From assembly GCA_002438785.1 (NCBI GenBank), contig DJQS01000011.1:94903-158902 (forward strand): a stretch of 64,000 nucleotides of DNA, given 5' to 3'. A model generated the notes under the pieces. It was not told the origin of the DNA, searched no databases, and saw nothing but the letters and a program-made list of their open reading frames with translations. Shown piece by piece: positions 42,169-51,404 of this stretch (positions within the stretch are counted from its first letter, which is position 1; each line of letters begins with the position of its first letter). The position numbers and the translations under genes were made by a program. The stretch comes from Caryophanales bacterium UBA6380. GTDB lineage: Bacteria > Bacillota_I > Bacilli_A > RFN20 > CAG-826.

Positions 42169-43158
42169 TTAATCTTCTTTAGAATCTCTAAATGATAAAC
42201 CTTTTTCTTCTAGTTTATCCTTAACTTCTTTAAGAGATTTTTTACCTAGATTTCTAATTTTCATCATTTCAGCTTCACTCTTTTGAGTTAACTCTAAGAC
42301 ATTAGAAATACCTGCTCTTTTTAAGCAATTGTAACTTCTAATGCTTAAATCAAGGTCTTCAACTGAAAGATTTTCAAATGTTTCTTCTTTAGCTTTTTCA
42401 ACATCTTTAACTAAACCGACTTCTTCAAATTTATCATTATCTAAATCAAGGAAGTTATCTAGATAAGAAATAAGAATTTTACTAGCTAAACTTATTGCAT
42501 CTTTAGGAGAAATTGAACCATTTGTCCAAACTTCTAAAGTAAGCTTATCATAATGAGCATCATGCCCAACACGAGTAGGCTCAACAATATAATTAACTTT
42601 AGTAACGCTAGAGAAATTACTATCGGTAGCAATACCATGTAATGGTAATTTATTTAAAGTTTTATTTTGCTCACTTGTAACATATCCTCTACCATTTTTA
42701 ATATGTAGAGTCATTTTCAAATGTCCACCTTCTGCGACATGAGCAATAACTAAATCTTTATTGACAACTTCAAGTCCGGTAGGAAGTTCAATATCACTAG
42801 CTAAAAATTCTTTAGGTCCATGAATATCAACTGTTGCTGTATAATCTTCATCACCAATAGTATCAGATTTTAGAATTAAATCTTTTAAATTTAAGATGAT
42901 TTGAGTTAAATCTTCTTCGATGCCTTCTAAAGCAGTAAATTCGTGAACTGCACCTTCAACCTCAACACAGTAAACACTAGTACCAGGTAAACTAGAAAGT
43001 AACACACGTCTTAGTGCATTTCCTAAAGTTGTACCAAATCCTCTTTCAAGAGGTTCACAGACGATTCTAGCATAATTTTCACTAGAATCATTAACTGTCA
43101 TATTGAAAGAACATCTTTCAAAAGGACGAGCAATTTTTACTTCATTATTATTTTCCAT
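42169..43158 (-). CDS. rpoA: DNA-directed RNA polymerase subunit alpha
   Basis: 329-residue alpha subunit. The N-terminal dimerisation domain (RPFERCSFNM and ERGFGTTLGNALRRVLLSSLPG) and the C-terminal domain (RSYNCLKRAGISNVLELTQ, KSLKEVKDKL) are both complete, so it can be contacted by regulators such as Spx. Ribosome site GGAGG. It lies between rpsK and rplQ as in most bacteria. Confidence 0.98.
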   Translation of the reverse strand: MENNNEVKIARPFERCSFNMTVNDSSENYARIVCEPLERGFGTTLGNALRRVLLSSLPGTSVYCVEVEGAVHEFTALEGIEEDLTQIILNLKDLILKSDTIGDEDYTATVDIHGPKEFLASDIELPTGLEVVNKDLVIAHVAEGGHLKMTLHIKNGRGYVTSEQNKTLNKLPLHGIATDSNFSSVTKVNYIVEPTRVGHDAHYDKLTLEVWTNGSISPKDAISLASKILISYLDNFLDLDNDKFEEVGLVKDVEKAKEETFENLSVEDLDLSIRSYNCLKRAGISNVLELTQKSEAEMMKIRNLGKKSLKEVKDKLEEKGLSFRDSKED

Positions 43159-43181
43159 TTTCTAGCCTCCTATAATAGTTA

Positions 43182-43571
43182 TTAACCGTGTGGATGTTTT
43201 GGTGGACGGCAACCATTATGTGGAATAGGTGTAGTATCAATAATTGATGTAATGGTTAATCCAGCATTAGCTAAAGCTCTAATTGCGCTTTCTCTACCAG
43301 CACCTGGACCCTTAACATCAACATCAACAGACTTAATACCTTGTTCGACAGCAGCCTTTCCAGCCGCTTCTGCAGCACTTTGAGCAGCAAAAGGAGTTGA
43401 TTTCTTTGCACCTTTAAATCCTAACACACCAGTACTAGACCAAGCAATTGCATTACCTTTTTCATCAGTAATAGTAATTATTGTGTTATTAAAGGTTGCA
43501 TGAATATGAGCAACACCTTTCGTAAAAGCTCTTTTAATTTTCTTTTTACGAGTAGTTTGTTTATTAGCCAT
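43182..43571 (-). CDS. rpsK: 30S ribosomal protein S11 (uS11)
   Basis: 129 residues. The family core AHIHATFNNTIITITDEKGN and TTPIPHNGCRPPK are present. The C-terminal end reads KHPHG rather than the common KRRRV. Ribosome site GGAGG, 15 bases after rpsM. Confidence 0.97.
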   Translation of the reverse strand: MANKQTTRKKKIKRAFTKGVAHIHATFNNTIITITDEKGNAIAWSSTGVLGFKGAKKSTPFAAQSAAEAAGKAAVEQGIKSVDVDVKGPGAGRESAIRALANAGLTITSIIDTTPIPHNGCRPPKHPHG

Positions 43572-43586
43572 ATTAATTTACCTCCT

Positions 43587-43961
43587 TTATTTAACTGCTT
43601 CTTTCTTATTAGCAATTGTCTTACGTGGACCTTTACGAGTTCTTGCGTTAGTCTTGGTTCTTTGACCTCTAACTGGGAGTCCTCTTCTATGACGAATGCC
43701 TCTATAGCAGCCAATTTCTTGAAGCCTTTTAATATTCATTAAAACTTCACGTCTAAGATCACCTTCAACTTTGAAGTGACTTACTTCATTTCTAATTCTT
43801 GTTAATTCATCTTCGCTTAAATCTTTGACTCTTTTAGAGCCATCAACTTTAGCAAGTTCAACAATCTTTTTTGCACTTGATAAACCAATACCATAAATAT
43901 AGGTTAATGAATAAGCTACTGCTTTATCATTTGGAATATCAACACCGACAACACGTGCCAT
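43587..43961 (-). CDS. rpsM: 30S ribosomal protein S13 (uS13)
   Basis: 124 residues. ARVVGVDIPNDKAVAYSLTY starts the protein and GCYRGIRHRRGLPVRGQRTK with a basic tail ends it. It makes the head bridges to the 50S subunit. Ribosome site AGGAGG. Between rpmJ and rpsK. Confidence 0.98.
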   Translation of the reverse strand: MARVVGVDIPNDKAVAYSLTYIYGIGLSSAKKIVELAKVDGSKRVKDLSEDELTRIRNEVSHFKVEGDLRREVLMNIKRLQEIGCYRGIRHRRGLPVRGQRTKTNARTRKGPRKTIANKKEAVK

Positions 43962-43979
43962 ACTACATTTTCCTCCTAA

Positions 43980-44093
43980 TTAACCTTGTCTTTGTTTGTG
44001 TTTTGGATTAGAACAAATAACCATGACTTTACCATGTCTTCTAATAACCTTGCATTTGTCACAAATAGGTTTTACTGAGGGTCTTACTTTCAT
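43980..44093 (-). CDS. rpmJ: 50S ribosomal protein L36 (bL36)
   Basis: 37-residue protein read directly from the minus strand: start MKVRPSVKPICDKCKVI, end SNPKHKQRQG. It has the zinc-binding C-x2-C...C...H set (Cys11, Cys14, Cys27, His32). It lies in the standard infA-rpmJ-rpsM order with ribosome site AGGAGG. Confidence 0.97.
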   Translation of the reverse strand: MKVRPSVKPICDKCKVIRRHGKVMVICSNPKHKQRQG

Positions 44094-44108
44094 AATGTTA
44101 CCTCCTAA

Positions 44109-44327
44109 TTACTTATGTCTAAAGACGATTCTGCCATTGTTTAAATCATAAGGCGATAATTCGATGGTAACTTTATCACCAGGTAAGATGCGAATGTAAT
44201 GCATTCGGATTTTACCTGAAACAGTGGCATGAATTACTACATCGTTTTCTAGTTTTACCTTAAAATTACAATTTGGTAAAGCTTCTACAACTACCGCCTC
44301 TACGGTTATAACATCTTGTTTTGCCAT
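44109..44327 (-). CDS. infA: Translation initiation factor IF-1
   Basis: 72-residue S1/OB-fold protein that blocks the A site during initiation. KQDVITVEAVVVEALPNCNF, then KIRMHYIRILPGDKVTIELS and GRIVFRHK, follow the family exactly. Ribosome site AAGGAG is located at the end of map. Confidence 0.98.
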   Translation of the reverse strand: MAKQDVITVEAVVVEALPNCNFKVKLENDVVIHATVSGKIRMHYIRILPGDKVTIELSPYDLNNGRIVFRHK

Positions 44328-44336
44328 TAATGTCTA

Positions 44337-45098
44337 TTATTCTCCTTTTTTTAAAGTAATGATTTCATAGCCATCATCCGTAACTACGACCGTATTCTCG
44401 TAGTGGCTACATATTTTACCATCACAAGTCTTAGTTGTCCAACCATCATCCATAATTTTTACATCTTTCTTTCCTAAATTAACCATAGGTTCAATCGCTA
44501 AAGTCATACCTTTAACAATTTTAGGACCAGTATGTGGTTTTCCAACGTTAGGAATAAGTGGATCTTCATGAACTTCACGTCCAACTCCATGACCACCAAA
44601 TTCATCAGTTAAGCTATATCCAAAGCTTTCTACATATTTCTCAATAGCATTGGAAATATCACCTATTCGATTGTTAGGTTTAACTTCCTTGACCCCAACA
44701 AAGAAAGCTTCTTCGGTAACTTTAATTAAATTTAGTGCTTCTTCGCTAACTTTTCCGACTGGATAAGTACGACAAGCATCTGCAGTATAACCATTTTTAG
44801 TTACAAGCACATCATAACTTACGATATCTCCTTCTTTTAAGATAATCTTTTTAGAAGGAATGCCATGAACTAAAGTATCGTTAACTGAGACACAGATTTC
44901 CCCAGGATAGCCTTCATAATTCTTACAAGATGGTATCGCTCCACGAGAGCGAATAAAATCTCCTGCAATTTTAGCTAATTCCCACGTAGATTTACCAGGA
45001 AGCGTATTTTCTTTCAAGATGTCGAATAAATCAATAATAATCTTCCCAGCATCTTTTATTAAAGCAATCTCACGGGGAGATTTAATAATGATACTCAT
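44337..45098 (-). CDS. map: Methionine aminopeptidase, type I
   Basis: 253-residue dinuclear metallopeptidase that removes the N-terminal Met. Metal ligands lie in DIVSYDVLVTKNGYTADACR, GHGVGREVHEDPL and LAIEPMVN with a final HYENTVVV. The ATG at 45098 follows GGGTGAT at the adk end. An in-frame ATG at 45131 lies within adk and is less likely. Works with deformylase (def at 36196). Confidence 0.97.
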   Translation of the reverse strand: MSIIIKSPREIALIKDAGKIIIDLFDILKENTLPGKSTWELAKIAGDFIRSRGAIPSCKNYEGYPGEICVSVNDTLVHGIPSKKIILKEGDIVSYDVLVTKNGYTADACRTYPVGKVSEEALNLIKVTEEAFFVGVKEVKPNNRIGDISNAIEKYVESFGYSLTDEFGGHGVGREVHEDPLIPNVGKPHTGPKIVKGMTLAIEPMVNLGKKDVKIMDDGWTTKTCDGKICSHYENTVVVTDDGYEIITLKKGE

Positions 45099-45105
45099 TA
45101 ATAAA

Positions 45106-45753
45106 TCACCCAATAAGTGCAATAATATCACTCATAATTTTATCTAAAGGCAATGTACCATCAACTTCATGAAGTAAATTAGCCTTAGAATAAAATTTAA
45201 CTAATGGAGTTGTGTTATGATGATATTCACTTAAACGAGCCTTTAAAGTCTCTTCATTATCATCCTTTCTTTGAATAAGCTCACCACCACATAAATCGCA
45301 TACACCCTCAACTTTAGAAGGCATATTTTTAATATGATAAGGGGCCCCACAACTTTTACAAACTCTTCTACCAGTAATGCGCTCTACAAGAACACTTTCT
45401 GGAACAACTATATTTATTACATAATTAATTGGCCTAGATAATTCTTTTCCAATTTCTTCTAAAGCTTCAGCTTGAGGAATCGTTCTAGGAAAACCATCTA
45501 ATAAAAAGCCATCTTTACAATCATCTTTAGATAATCTTTCTTTTACTAAGCCAATCGTTACTTCATCAGGAACAAGAAGTCCTTGAGAAATATAAGAATT
45601 AGCTAGTTCACCTAACGAAGTCTTATTTTTAATCGCTTCCCTAAACATATCACCAGTTGAGATATGTGGAATATGATAATAAGCACAAATTTTCTTAGCA
45701 TTTGTTCCTTTACCAGCTCCTGGAGCTCCAAGTAAAATAATACTTTTTAACAT
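45106..45753 (-). CDS. adk: Adenylate kinase
   Basis: 215-residue kinase for ATP + AMP to 2 ADP. P-loop GAPGAGKGT, AMP site STGDMFR and GFPRTIPQA. A four-Cys zinc lid (CKSCGAPYH, CDLCGGE) is typical of Gram-positive enzymes. TGA stop. Two bases after secY and 7 before map. Confidence 0.98.
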   Translation of the reverse strand: MLKSIILLGAPGAGKGTNAKKICAYYHIPHISTGDMFREAIKNKTSLGELANSYISQGLLVPDEVTIGLVKERLSKDDCKDGFLLDGFPRTIPQAEALEEIGKELSRPINYVINIVVPESVLVERITGRRVCKSCGAPYHIKNMPSKVEGVCDLCGGELIQRKDDNEETLKARLSEYHHNTTPLVKFYSKANLLHEVDGTLPLDKIMSDIIALIG

Positions 45754-45755
45754 CT

Positions 45756-47090
45756 TTACATTCCTCCGATAACTTCATCATAGCTTTTTCCAGCAATAAG
45801 ACCATTAATTTGGTTATTGATTTCAAGAGCAACACCAACAACAATAATCAAACCGGTTCCGCCAATTGCTAAAGAAGAATTTTCTTTAAATACAGTTAAA
45901 GATAAAACAACAGGTAATGCTGCAACAAACATCAAACTGATAGCTCCAATAAATGTTACTCTATTAAGCACTTGCTTAACATAACGTGCTGTTTCATTTC
46001 CAGGTCTAATTCCAGGGATATAACTGCCGTTTTTTTGGAAATTATCAGCCATTTGATCTGGATTAATTTGTAAATTGGCATAAAAATATGTAAATAATAA
46101 AATTAATACAAGATATATAATTAATCCCCAAGGAATCATTACTCCACCAGTGTTATATAATTGATTATATTGAAAGATTTTCAACCATTCAGCATTTGCT
46201 GCATCACTTGAAATAAAACTTGCAATAACACTAGGAGCCATCAAAATTGAACTGGCGAAAATTACAGGAATAACACCAGCGCTATTAATTTTAATAGGTA
46301 AGAAACTTGCCTTAGACATTTTTTCACTACCACCACTACGAGTTGCATGTTGAACAGGAATTTTTCTTTTTGCAAGTTCAATAAAGACTACAAATGCAAT
46401 AATAGCAACTAAACTAGCTACATATAATAAGAATTTAAATACACCACTCATTGCTTCAATACTGCCCATATTCCAGGAATTTAAAATCCAACTAGTAAAA
46501 GCAGTATAAATTTGAGTAGGTAAACTACTAACAATACCAGCAAAAATTATAATTGAAATACCATTACCAATTCCTTTTGAAGTAATTTGATCACCAAGCC
46601 ACATAACAAGCATAGCTCCAGCAACCATAACAGTTACAACATAAGCATAATTAATAAAATTTTCTTCAAAAGTAAATGTAATCCAATCAGTATTTTTTGC
46701 AGTTTGAATAATACCATAAGCTTGTACAGCAGCAAGCATTAACGTTAAATAACGCGTTGCCATCTCAATTTTTTTACGTCCATATTGACCTTGCTTATTA
46801 AGTTCACTTAAAGCAGGAAGAACATCCATACTTAATAATTGAATAATAATTTGTGCTGTAATATATGGAGAAACACCTAAAGCAAAAATTGAGAAATTCT
46901 GTAAAGCGCCACCTCCAAGTAAATTCATTAAAGCAAATATATTATTTGAAGAATCTAATGTATCTTCATTTACTTGGATACCTGGAGCAGTAATTGCTGC
47001 TCCGATTCTAAAAACAAATAAAATCATAATCGTAAAAAATATACGACCAACGACTTCTTTGTTTTTAAAAATCTGCACTAACTTCTTCAT
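45756..47090 (-). CDS. secY: Protein translocase subunit SecY
   Basis: 444-residue channel subunit of the Sec translocon with ten membrane segments. FRIGAAITAPGI near TM1, PYITAQIIIQLLSMDVLPAL in the lateral gate, and FLPIKINSAGVIPVIFASSIL are characteristic. It exports precursors such as the SipW substrates in this window. The ribosome site is weak (AAAGAAA). Confidence 0.98.
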   Translation of the reverse strand: MKKLVQIFKNKEVVGRIFFTIMILFVFRIGAAITAPGIQVNEDTLDSSNNIFALMNLLGGGALQNFSIFALGVSPYITAQIIIQLLSMDVLPALSELNKQGQYGRKKIEMATRYLTLMLAAVQAYGIIQTAKNTDWITFTFEENFINYAYVVTVMVAGAMLVMWLGDQITSKGIGNGISIIIFAGIVSSLPTQIYTAFTSWILNSWNMGSIEAMSGVFKFLLYVASLVAIIAFVVFIELAKRKIPVQHATRSGGSEKMSKASFLPIKINSAGVIPVIFASSILMAPSVIASFISSDAANAEWLKIFQYNQLYNTGGVMIPWGLIIYLVLILLFTYFYANLQINPDQMADNFQKNGSYIPGIRPGNETARYVKQVLNRVTFIGAISLMFVAALPVVLSLTVFKENSSLAIGGTGLIIVVGVALEINNQINGLIAGKSYDEVIGGM

Positions 47091-47116
47091 AATTTTTCTT
47101 TAATACAAAGAATATT

Positions 47117-47557
47117 TTAATCCAAAGTTTCAGCTTTTGCACCTGCTTTATTAATTTTTTCTAAAGCAACTGCACTAAATTTATTAGCTTTGATTGTAAC
47201 TTTTTTAGTTAATTCACCATTTCCTAAAACTTTTAAACCATCAAGCTCTTTTTTAATTAAATGTGCTTCGACAAGTGAAGTCATATCAACAACAGCTCCA
47301 TCTTCGAATTTATTTAAATCACCAACGTTAATAGTAGCATATTCTACTTTTCCATAGTGTTTAAATCCTCTTTTTGGTAATCTTCTAAATAATGGAAGTT
47401 GTCCACCTTCAAAACCTAGTCTAACACCACCACCTGATCTTGAATTTTGTCCTTTATTACCAGAACCACCATTTTTTCCTAATCCACTGCCAAGACCACG
47501 GCAACGTCTAGTTTTTGCTTTTCTACTACCTTCAGTAGGTTTTAAATTATTTAACAT
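47117..47557 (-). CDS. rplO: 50S ribosomal protein L15 (uL15)
   Basis: 146 residues with the Gly-rich N-terminus (RCRGLGSGLGKNGGSGNKGQ), GFEGGQLPLFRRLPKRGF and a basic C-terminus. The ATG at 47557 is inside the end of rpsE, with AGGAGG 8 bases upstream. It directly follows rpsE, so the usual rpmD (L30) is absent. Confidence 0.96.
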   Translation of the reverse strand: MLNNLKPTEGSRKAKTRRCRGLGSGLGKNGGSGNKGQNSRSGGGVRLGFEGGQLPLFRRLPKRGFKHYGKVEYATINVGDLNKFEDGAVVDMTSLVEAHLIKKELDGLKVLGNGELTKKVTIKANKFSAVALEKINKAGAKAETLD

Positions 47558-48191
47558 CAGCCTTAACCTCCTCATTACTTCTAAGAGCTTTAACAGCTTG
47601 ATAATTCTTTAAATTACTTAAAGCATTATTGGTAGCTCTAATAACGTTAATTGGTGTTCTTGAACCATAAACTTTACTATAAACATTTTTTATACCAGTA
47701 AGTTCAAGAATAGCTCTAACAGCACCACCAGCAATAATACCAGTACCTTCAGGAGCAGGTTTTAAGAATACTCTAGTGGCACCATAACTTCCAATTATTT
47801 CATGAGAAATTGAACCAGCATTAACAAGTTTTACTGTAAAAGTATTTCTTTTTGCTCTATCAACAGCCTTTTTAATTGCATCTGGGACTTCACCAGATTT
47901 GCCAGTAGCAAAGCCATATTTTCCTTTACCATTGCCAATAACGACAACAGCAGAAAATTTCATTCTTTTACCACCTTTAACAACTTTAGTGACACGATTA
48001 ATAGCAACTACTCTTTCCTCATATTCTTTTTGTTCAACTTTTCTTTCTCTACGTTGGAAATTTCTTTTACCATTTCTAAGGTTTTTCTTGCTAGTTTTAT
48101 CATTTCCTTCACTAGAAGTAACTACTTTAGCTTCTTCTTTAACTTCTTCACTAGTTGTAGTTTCATTTACTTTATTTTCATTTTCTACCAT
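47547..48191 (-). CDS. rpsE: 30S ribosomal protein S5 (uS5) with N-terminal extension
   Basis: 214 residues. The first ~50 are a charged extension (Glu/Lys/Thr/Ser-rich) not found in the 166-residue family norm. The S5 core follows, EERVVAINRVTKVVKGGKRM and AVVVIGNGKGKYGFATGKSG, and ends normally. S5 helps proofreading and helicase activity at the mRNA entry. Ribosome site AAGGAG. Confidence 0.96.
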   Translation of the reverse strand: MVENENKVNETTTSEEVKEEAKVVTSSEGNDKTSKKNLRNGKRNFQRRERKVEQKEYEERVVAINRVTKVVKGGKRMKFSAVVVIGNGKGKYGFATGKSGEVPDAIKKAVDRAKRNTFTVKLVNAGSISHEIIGSYGATRVFLKPAPEGTGIIAGGAVRAILELTGIKNVYSKVYGSRTPINVIRATNNALSNLKNYQAVKALRSNEEVKADVK

Positions 48192-48201
48192 AAGATTCTC
48201 C

Positions 48202-48558
48202 TTAGAAATTTAATCCACCTTCACGAGCAGCTTCTGCTAAAGCTTTTACACGTCCATGATAGACATATCCACCACGATCGAAAACAACACTATTAATATT
48301 TAAAGCTAAACATTTTTTAGCAATATCAGCACCAACTGCTTTACTTGCTTCGATGTTATTACCTCTTTCAAGATGGAGTTGTTCGCTACTACTACTAGCT
48401 AAGGTAACACCTTTAGTGTCATCGATAACTTGTACTTCAATATTCTTGTTAGAACGATATACGCATAAACGAGGAGTTAAACTAGTTCCACTAATTTTTG
48501 CACGAACTCTAAGATGTTTTCTTCTTCTAACTTTACTTCTATCAATATTATTAATCAT
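48202..48558 (-). CDS. rplR: 50S ribosomal protein L18 (uL18)
   Basis: 118 residues. It binds 5S rRNA. RRRKHLRVRAKISGTSLTPR and VFDRGGYVYHGRVKALAEAA match. Between rplF and rpsE. Confidence 0.97.
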   Translation of the reverse strand: MINNIDRSKVRRRKHLRVRAKISGTSLTPRLCVYRSNKNIEVQVIDDTKGVTLASSSSEQLHLERGNNIEASKAVGADIAKKCLALNINSVVFDRGGYVYHGRVKALAEAAREGGLNF

Positions 48559-48569
48559 AGTCTATCTCC

Positions 48570-49115
48570 TTACTTCTTACCAGCTCTCTTACCTTCTTTA
48601 CGTAAGATATGTTCACCTTTGTATTTAATACCTTTACCACCATAAGGTTCTGGTTTACGAGTATTTCTAATTAAAGCAGCAGTTTGACCAACTTTGAATT
48701 TATCACTACCTGTAACAACTACATGGTTAGCATCTTTACAAGAAATTTTGACACCTTCAAGTGGACTAATAACGTTCTCGTGAGAATAACCAACATGGAG
48801 CACTAAGTCATTACCTCTCATTTCAGCACGATAACCGATACCAACTATTTCAAGTTCTTTACTAAATCCATCATGGCATCCTTTTACAGCATTATTTATC
48901 AATGCTCTAATAGTGCCGTGAATTTGTTTAGTTGATTTTTCTTCATTATGACGAGTAACTTTAATATGATTATCTTCAATAGCAACACTAATTAATGAAG
49001 GATTAAAATAGATTTTATCTTCTCCATTTTTTCCTTTTACATCAACATAATTATCGTTGATAGTAACAGTTACTCCATCGACCATAGGGATTAATTTTTT
49101 ACCAATACGTGACAT
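48570..49115 (-). CDS. rplF: 50S ribosomal protein L6 (uL6)
   Basis: 181 residues with two alpha/beta repeats. MSRIGKKLIPMVDGVTV starts it and KPEPYGGKGIKYKGEHILRK is the conserved C-terminal motif. It lies near the factor-binding site. Ribosome site GGAGG. Confidence 0.98.
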   Translation of the reverse strand: MSRIGKKLIPMVDGVTVTINDNYVDVKGKNGEDKIYFNPSLISVAIEDNHIKVTRHNEEKSTKQIHGTIRALINNAVKGCHDGFSKELEIVGIGYRAEMRGNDLVLHVGYSHENVISPLEGVKISCKDANHVVVTGSDKFKVGQTAALIRNTRKPEPYGGKGIKYKGEHILRKEGKRAGKK

Positions 49116-49132
49116 AATAAATTAACCTCCGA

Positions 49133-49528
49133 TTACCAAACGTAACAAATTACTTCGCCACCAACATGTAATTGTCTACATGCTTTATCAGTGAGAAGCC
49201 CTTTACTAGTTGAAATAATAGCAATTCCAAGCCCTCTAAGAACGCTAGGAATATGACGTGAATCAACTGTAACTCTAAGACCTGGTTTAGAAATTCTTCT
49301 TAAGCCAGTAATAACTCTAACATTATCTGCACCATATTTTAATGTAATGGTGAGATTCTTTTTACCTTCAACTTCAACTTCTTTATAAGATTTAATGAAG
49401 CCTTCATCTAATAAGATTTTAGCAATACTAACCTTCATTTTACTAGAAGGCATTGAAACGCTCTCATGATTAGTTAAATTAGCATTTCTAATTCTTGTAA
49501 GCATATCTGCGATTGGATCTTGATGCAT
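49133..49528 (-). CDS. rpsH: 30S ribosomal protein S8 (uS8)
   Basis: 131 residues. DPIADMLTRIRNANL begins it and GIAIISTSKGLLTDKACRQL with a final GEVICYVW ends it. S8 is a primary 16S rRNA binder and in many bacteria represses the spc operon. Ribosome site AGGAGG. Confidence 0.98.
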   Translation of the reverse strand: MHQDPIADMLTRIRNANLTNHESVSMPSSKMKVSIAKILLDEGFIKSYKEVEVEGKKNLTITLKYGADNVRVITGLRRISKPGLRVTVDSRHIPSVLRGLGIAIISTSKGLLTDKACRQLHVGGEVICYVW

Positions 49529-49546
49529 ATTTTTACCTCCTAATAA

Positions 49547-49732
49547 TTACCATGATGATTTTTTAAGTCCTGGAATTTCGCCTTTATAAGCTAATTCTCT
49601 AAGACAAATTCTACAAAGTCCGAATTTTGAATAAACAGCATGAGGACGTCCACATCTTTTGCAACGTGTATATTCTCTAACTTTAAATTTTTGTGGTCTT
49701 GATTGTTTAACCTTTAAACTAGTTTTTGCCAT
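49547..49732 (-). CDS. rpsN: 30S ribosomal protein S14, zinc-binding type (uS14)
   Basis: 61-residue short form of S14 with the zinc motif CKRCGRPHAVYSKFGLCRIC. It starts MAKTSLKVKQ at 49732 after GGGGGA. In-frame upstream ATGs (up to 49765) lie within rplE and are less likely. Confidence 0.97.
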   Translation of the reverse strand: MAKTSLKVKQSRPQKFKVREYTRCKRCGRPHAVYSKFGLCRICLRELAYKGEIPGLKKSSW

Positions 49733-49742
49733 AACGTTCCCC

Positions 49743-50342
49743 CTATTTACTAAATGGCATTCCAAGCTCTTTTAATAAAGCAAATGCCTCTTCATCGGTT
49801 TTAGCGGTAGTGACAATTACTATATCCATACCTCTAACTTTGCCAACTTTATCATAATCGATTTCAGGGAAAATTAATTGTTCTTTAACACCTAAAGTAT
49901 AATTTCCTCTGCCATCAAATGCGTTTTTATTAACACCACGGAAATCTCTAACACGTGGTAAGGCGATTGAAACAAGTTTATCTAAAAATTCATACATTCT
50001 AACGCCACGTAAAGTTACTTTACAACCAATAGCTTGTCCTTCTCTTAATTTAAAAGTAGCAATTGATTTCTTAGCCTTAGTAATAATAGGTTTTTGACCA
50101 GTAATTAAAGCGATTTCACTAACAGCTTCATCAAGTCTTTTACTATCACTTGTTGCATCACCAACACCAATATTAACAACAATTTTTTCTAAGTGTGGAA
50201 CTTCCATAATAGAGGAATATTCGAACTTTTTCATTAAAGTAGGAGTAATTTCTTTATGGTATTTTTCAAGTAATCTAGTAGTAGTTACTCTTTCTTTATG
50301 ACCGCCTTTAGTAGCAGTTTCAACTTTCTTTTCTTTTGCCAT
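49743..50342 (-). CDS. rplE: 50S ribosomal protein L5 (uL5) with N-terminal extension
   Basis: 199 residues, about 20 longer at the N-terminus than the ~180-residue norm (charged start KEKKVETATKGGHKERV). The core has RLLEKYHKEITPTLMKKFEY, VNIGVGDATSDSKRL and RGMDIVIVTTAKTDEEA. L5 binds 5S rRNA and P-site tRNA. Confidence 0.97.
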   Translation of the reverse strand: MAKEKKVETATKGGHKERVTTTRLLEKYHKEITPTLMKKFEYSSIMEVPHLEKIVVNIGVGDATSDSKRLDEAVSEIALITGQKPIITKAKKSIATFKLREGQAIGCKVTLRGVRMYEFLDKLVSIALPRVRDFRGVNKNAFDGRGNYTLGVKEQLIFPEIDYDKVGKVRGMDIVIVTTAKTDEEAFALLKELGMPFSK

Positions 50343-50353
50343 AAAATTCTCCT

Positions 50354-50668
50354 TTATTCTTTGATGATGGTTCCATTAGATTTCATAAATCTTACTTTTT
50401 TACCATCTTTATCAAATTTATAACCTAATTTGGTTCCTTTTTTAGTTTTAGCATCATAATACATAACATTACTTGCATCAAATGGACTATACATTTCTAA
50501 AATAGAACCATTAGGATTTTGTTGAGTAGGCTTTTGATGTTTCTTGTGTACGTTTACCCCTTCAACTACAACTTTATTGAGTTTAGGGTAGGCTCTCTGG
50601 ATGACACCAACTTTACCTTTGTCCTTGCCACTAATGACAATGACCTTATCACCTTTTTTAAGTTTCAT
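50354..50668 (-). CDS. rplX: 50S ribosomal protein L24 (uL24)
   Basis: 104 residues with the KOW motif KKGDKVIVISGKDKGKVG. It is an assembly initiator of the 50S subunit. The ATG at 50668 follows AAGGAGG. A longer in-frame start at 50701 would overlap rplN. Confidence 0.97.
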   Translation of the reverse strand: MKLKKGDKVIVISGKDKGKVGVIQRAYPKLNKVVVEGVNVHKKHQKPTQQNPNGSILEMYSPFDASNVMYYDAKTKKGTKLGYKFDKDGKKVRFMKSNGTIIKE

Positions 50669-50681
50669 ATCCAAATCCTCC

Positions 50682-51056
50682 TTATAAAACTTCGTTAGCA
50701 AGAGAGACGATTTTCATAAAAGCATCTCCCTTTTCTCTTAATTCACGAGCAACAGGTCCAAAGACACGTGTTCCAACTGGAGTTTTATCTTCATTAATAA
50801 TAACACAAGCATTGTCATCAAATCTGATAGTTGAGCCGTCTTTTCTTTGAATAGGATAAGAAGTTCTAACTATAACAGCTTTAACAACATCACTTTTTTT
50901 AACTTTGCCATTTGGGATAGCATCCTTAACTGCACAAAGAACAATATCACCAACTGAGCAAGATTTTCTATGGCTACCGCCATAAATTCTAAATACTCTA
51001 ACACTACGAGCACCAGAATTATCAGCGACTTTTAAATTTGTTTCAGTTTGAATCAT
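50682..51056 (-). CDS. rplN: 50S ribosomal protein L14 (uL14)
   Basis: 124 residues. MIQTETNLKVADNSGARSVR and a terminal KIVSLANEVL are typical. It lies at the subunit interface. Ribosome site is GGAGG-like, one base after the rpsQ start region. Confidence 0.98.
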   Translation of the reverse strand: MIQTETNLKVADNSGARSVRVFRIYGGSHRKSCSVGDIVLCAVKDAIPNGKVKKSDVVKAVIVRTSYPIQRKDGSTIRFDDNACVIINEDKTPVGTRVFGPVARELREKGDAFMKIVSLANEVL

Positions 51057-51058
51057 AA

Positions 51059-51394
51059 TTATTTAGCCTCCTTTTCTTCTGGATTTTCTTCAACTTCTTC
51101 GTGAAGTACTTTTTCGACTTCAGTTTCTTCGAGTACTTTAATTGACTCAAGAGCTTTTTGATCAATCGAAATTAATTTAAACTTCTTAGTTTTAGAAATT
51201 GGTCTACACTCTTCGATTGTAACAATATCGCCAACATTAGCTTTATTTTCTTCATCGTGAGCATAATATTTGCTTCTTGATTGAACTCTTTTCTTATACT
51301 TAGGATGTTTCTTATAAGATTCAACTTGGACAATAATGGTTTTATCAGCTTTATTTCCAACAACGCTTCCTTGAATTTTTCTTCTATTATTCAT
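51059..51394 (-). CDS. rpsQ: 30S ribosomal protein S17 (uS17) with acidic C-terminal extension
   Basis: 111 residues. The ~85-residue core (RKIQGSVVGNKADKTIIVQV, KYYAHDEENKANVGDIVTIE) is followed by about 25 Glu-rich residues not usual for S17. Ribosome site AAGGAG. Confidence 0.96.
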   Translation of the reverse strand: MNNRRKIQGSVVGNKADKTIIVQVESYKKHPKYKKRVQSRSKYYAHDEENKANVGDIVTIEECRPISKTKKFKLISIDQKALESIKVLEETEVEKVLHEEVEENPEEKEAK

Positions 51395-51404
51395 AATTAA
51401 CTCC

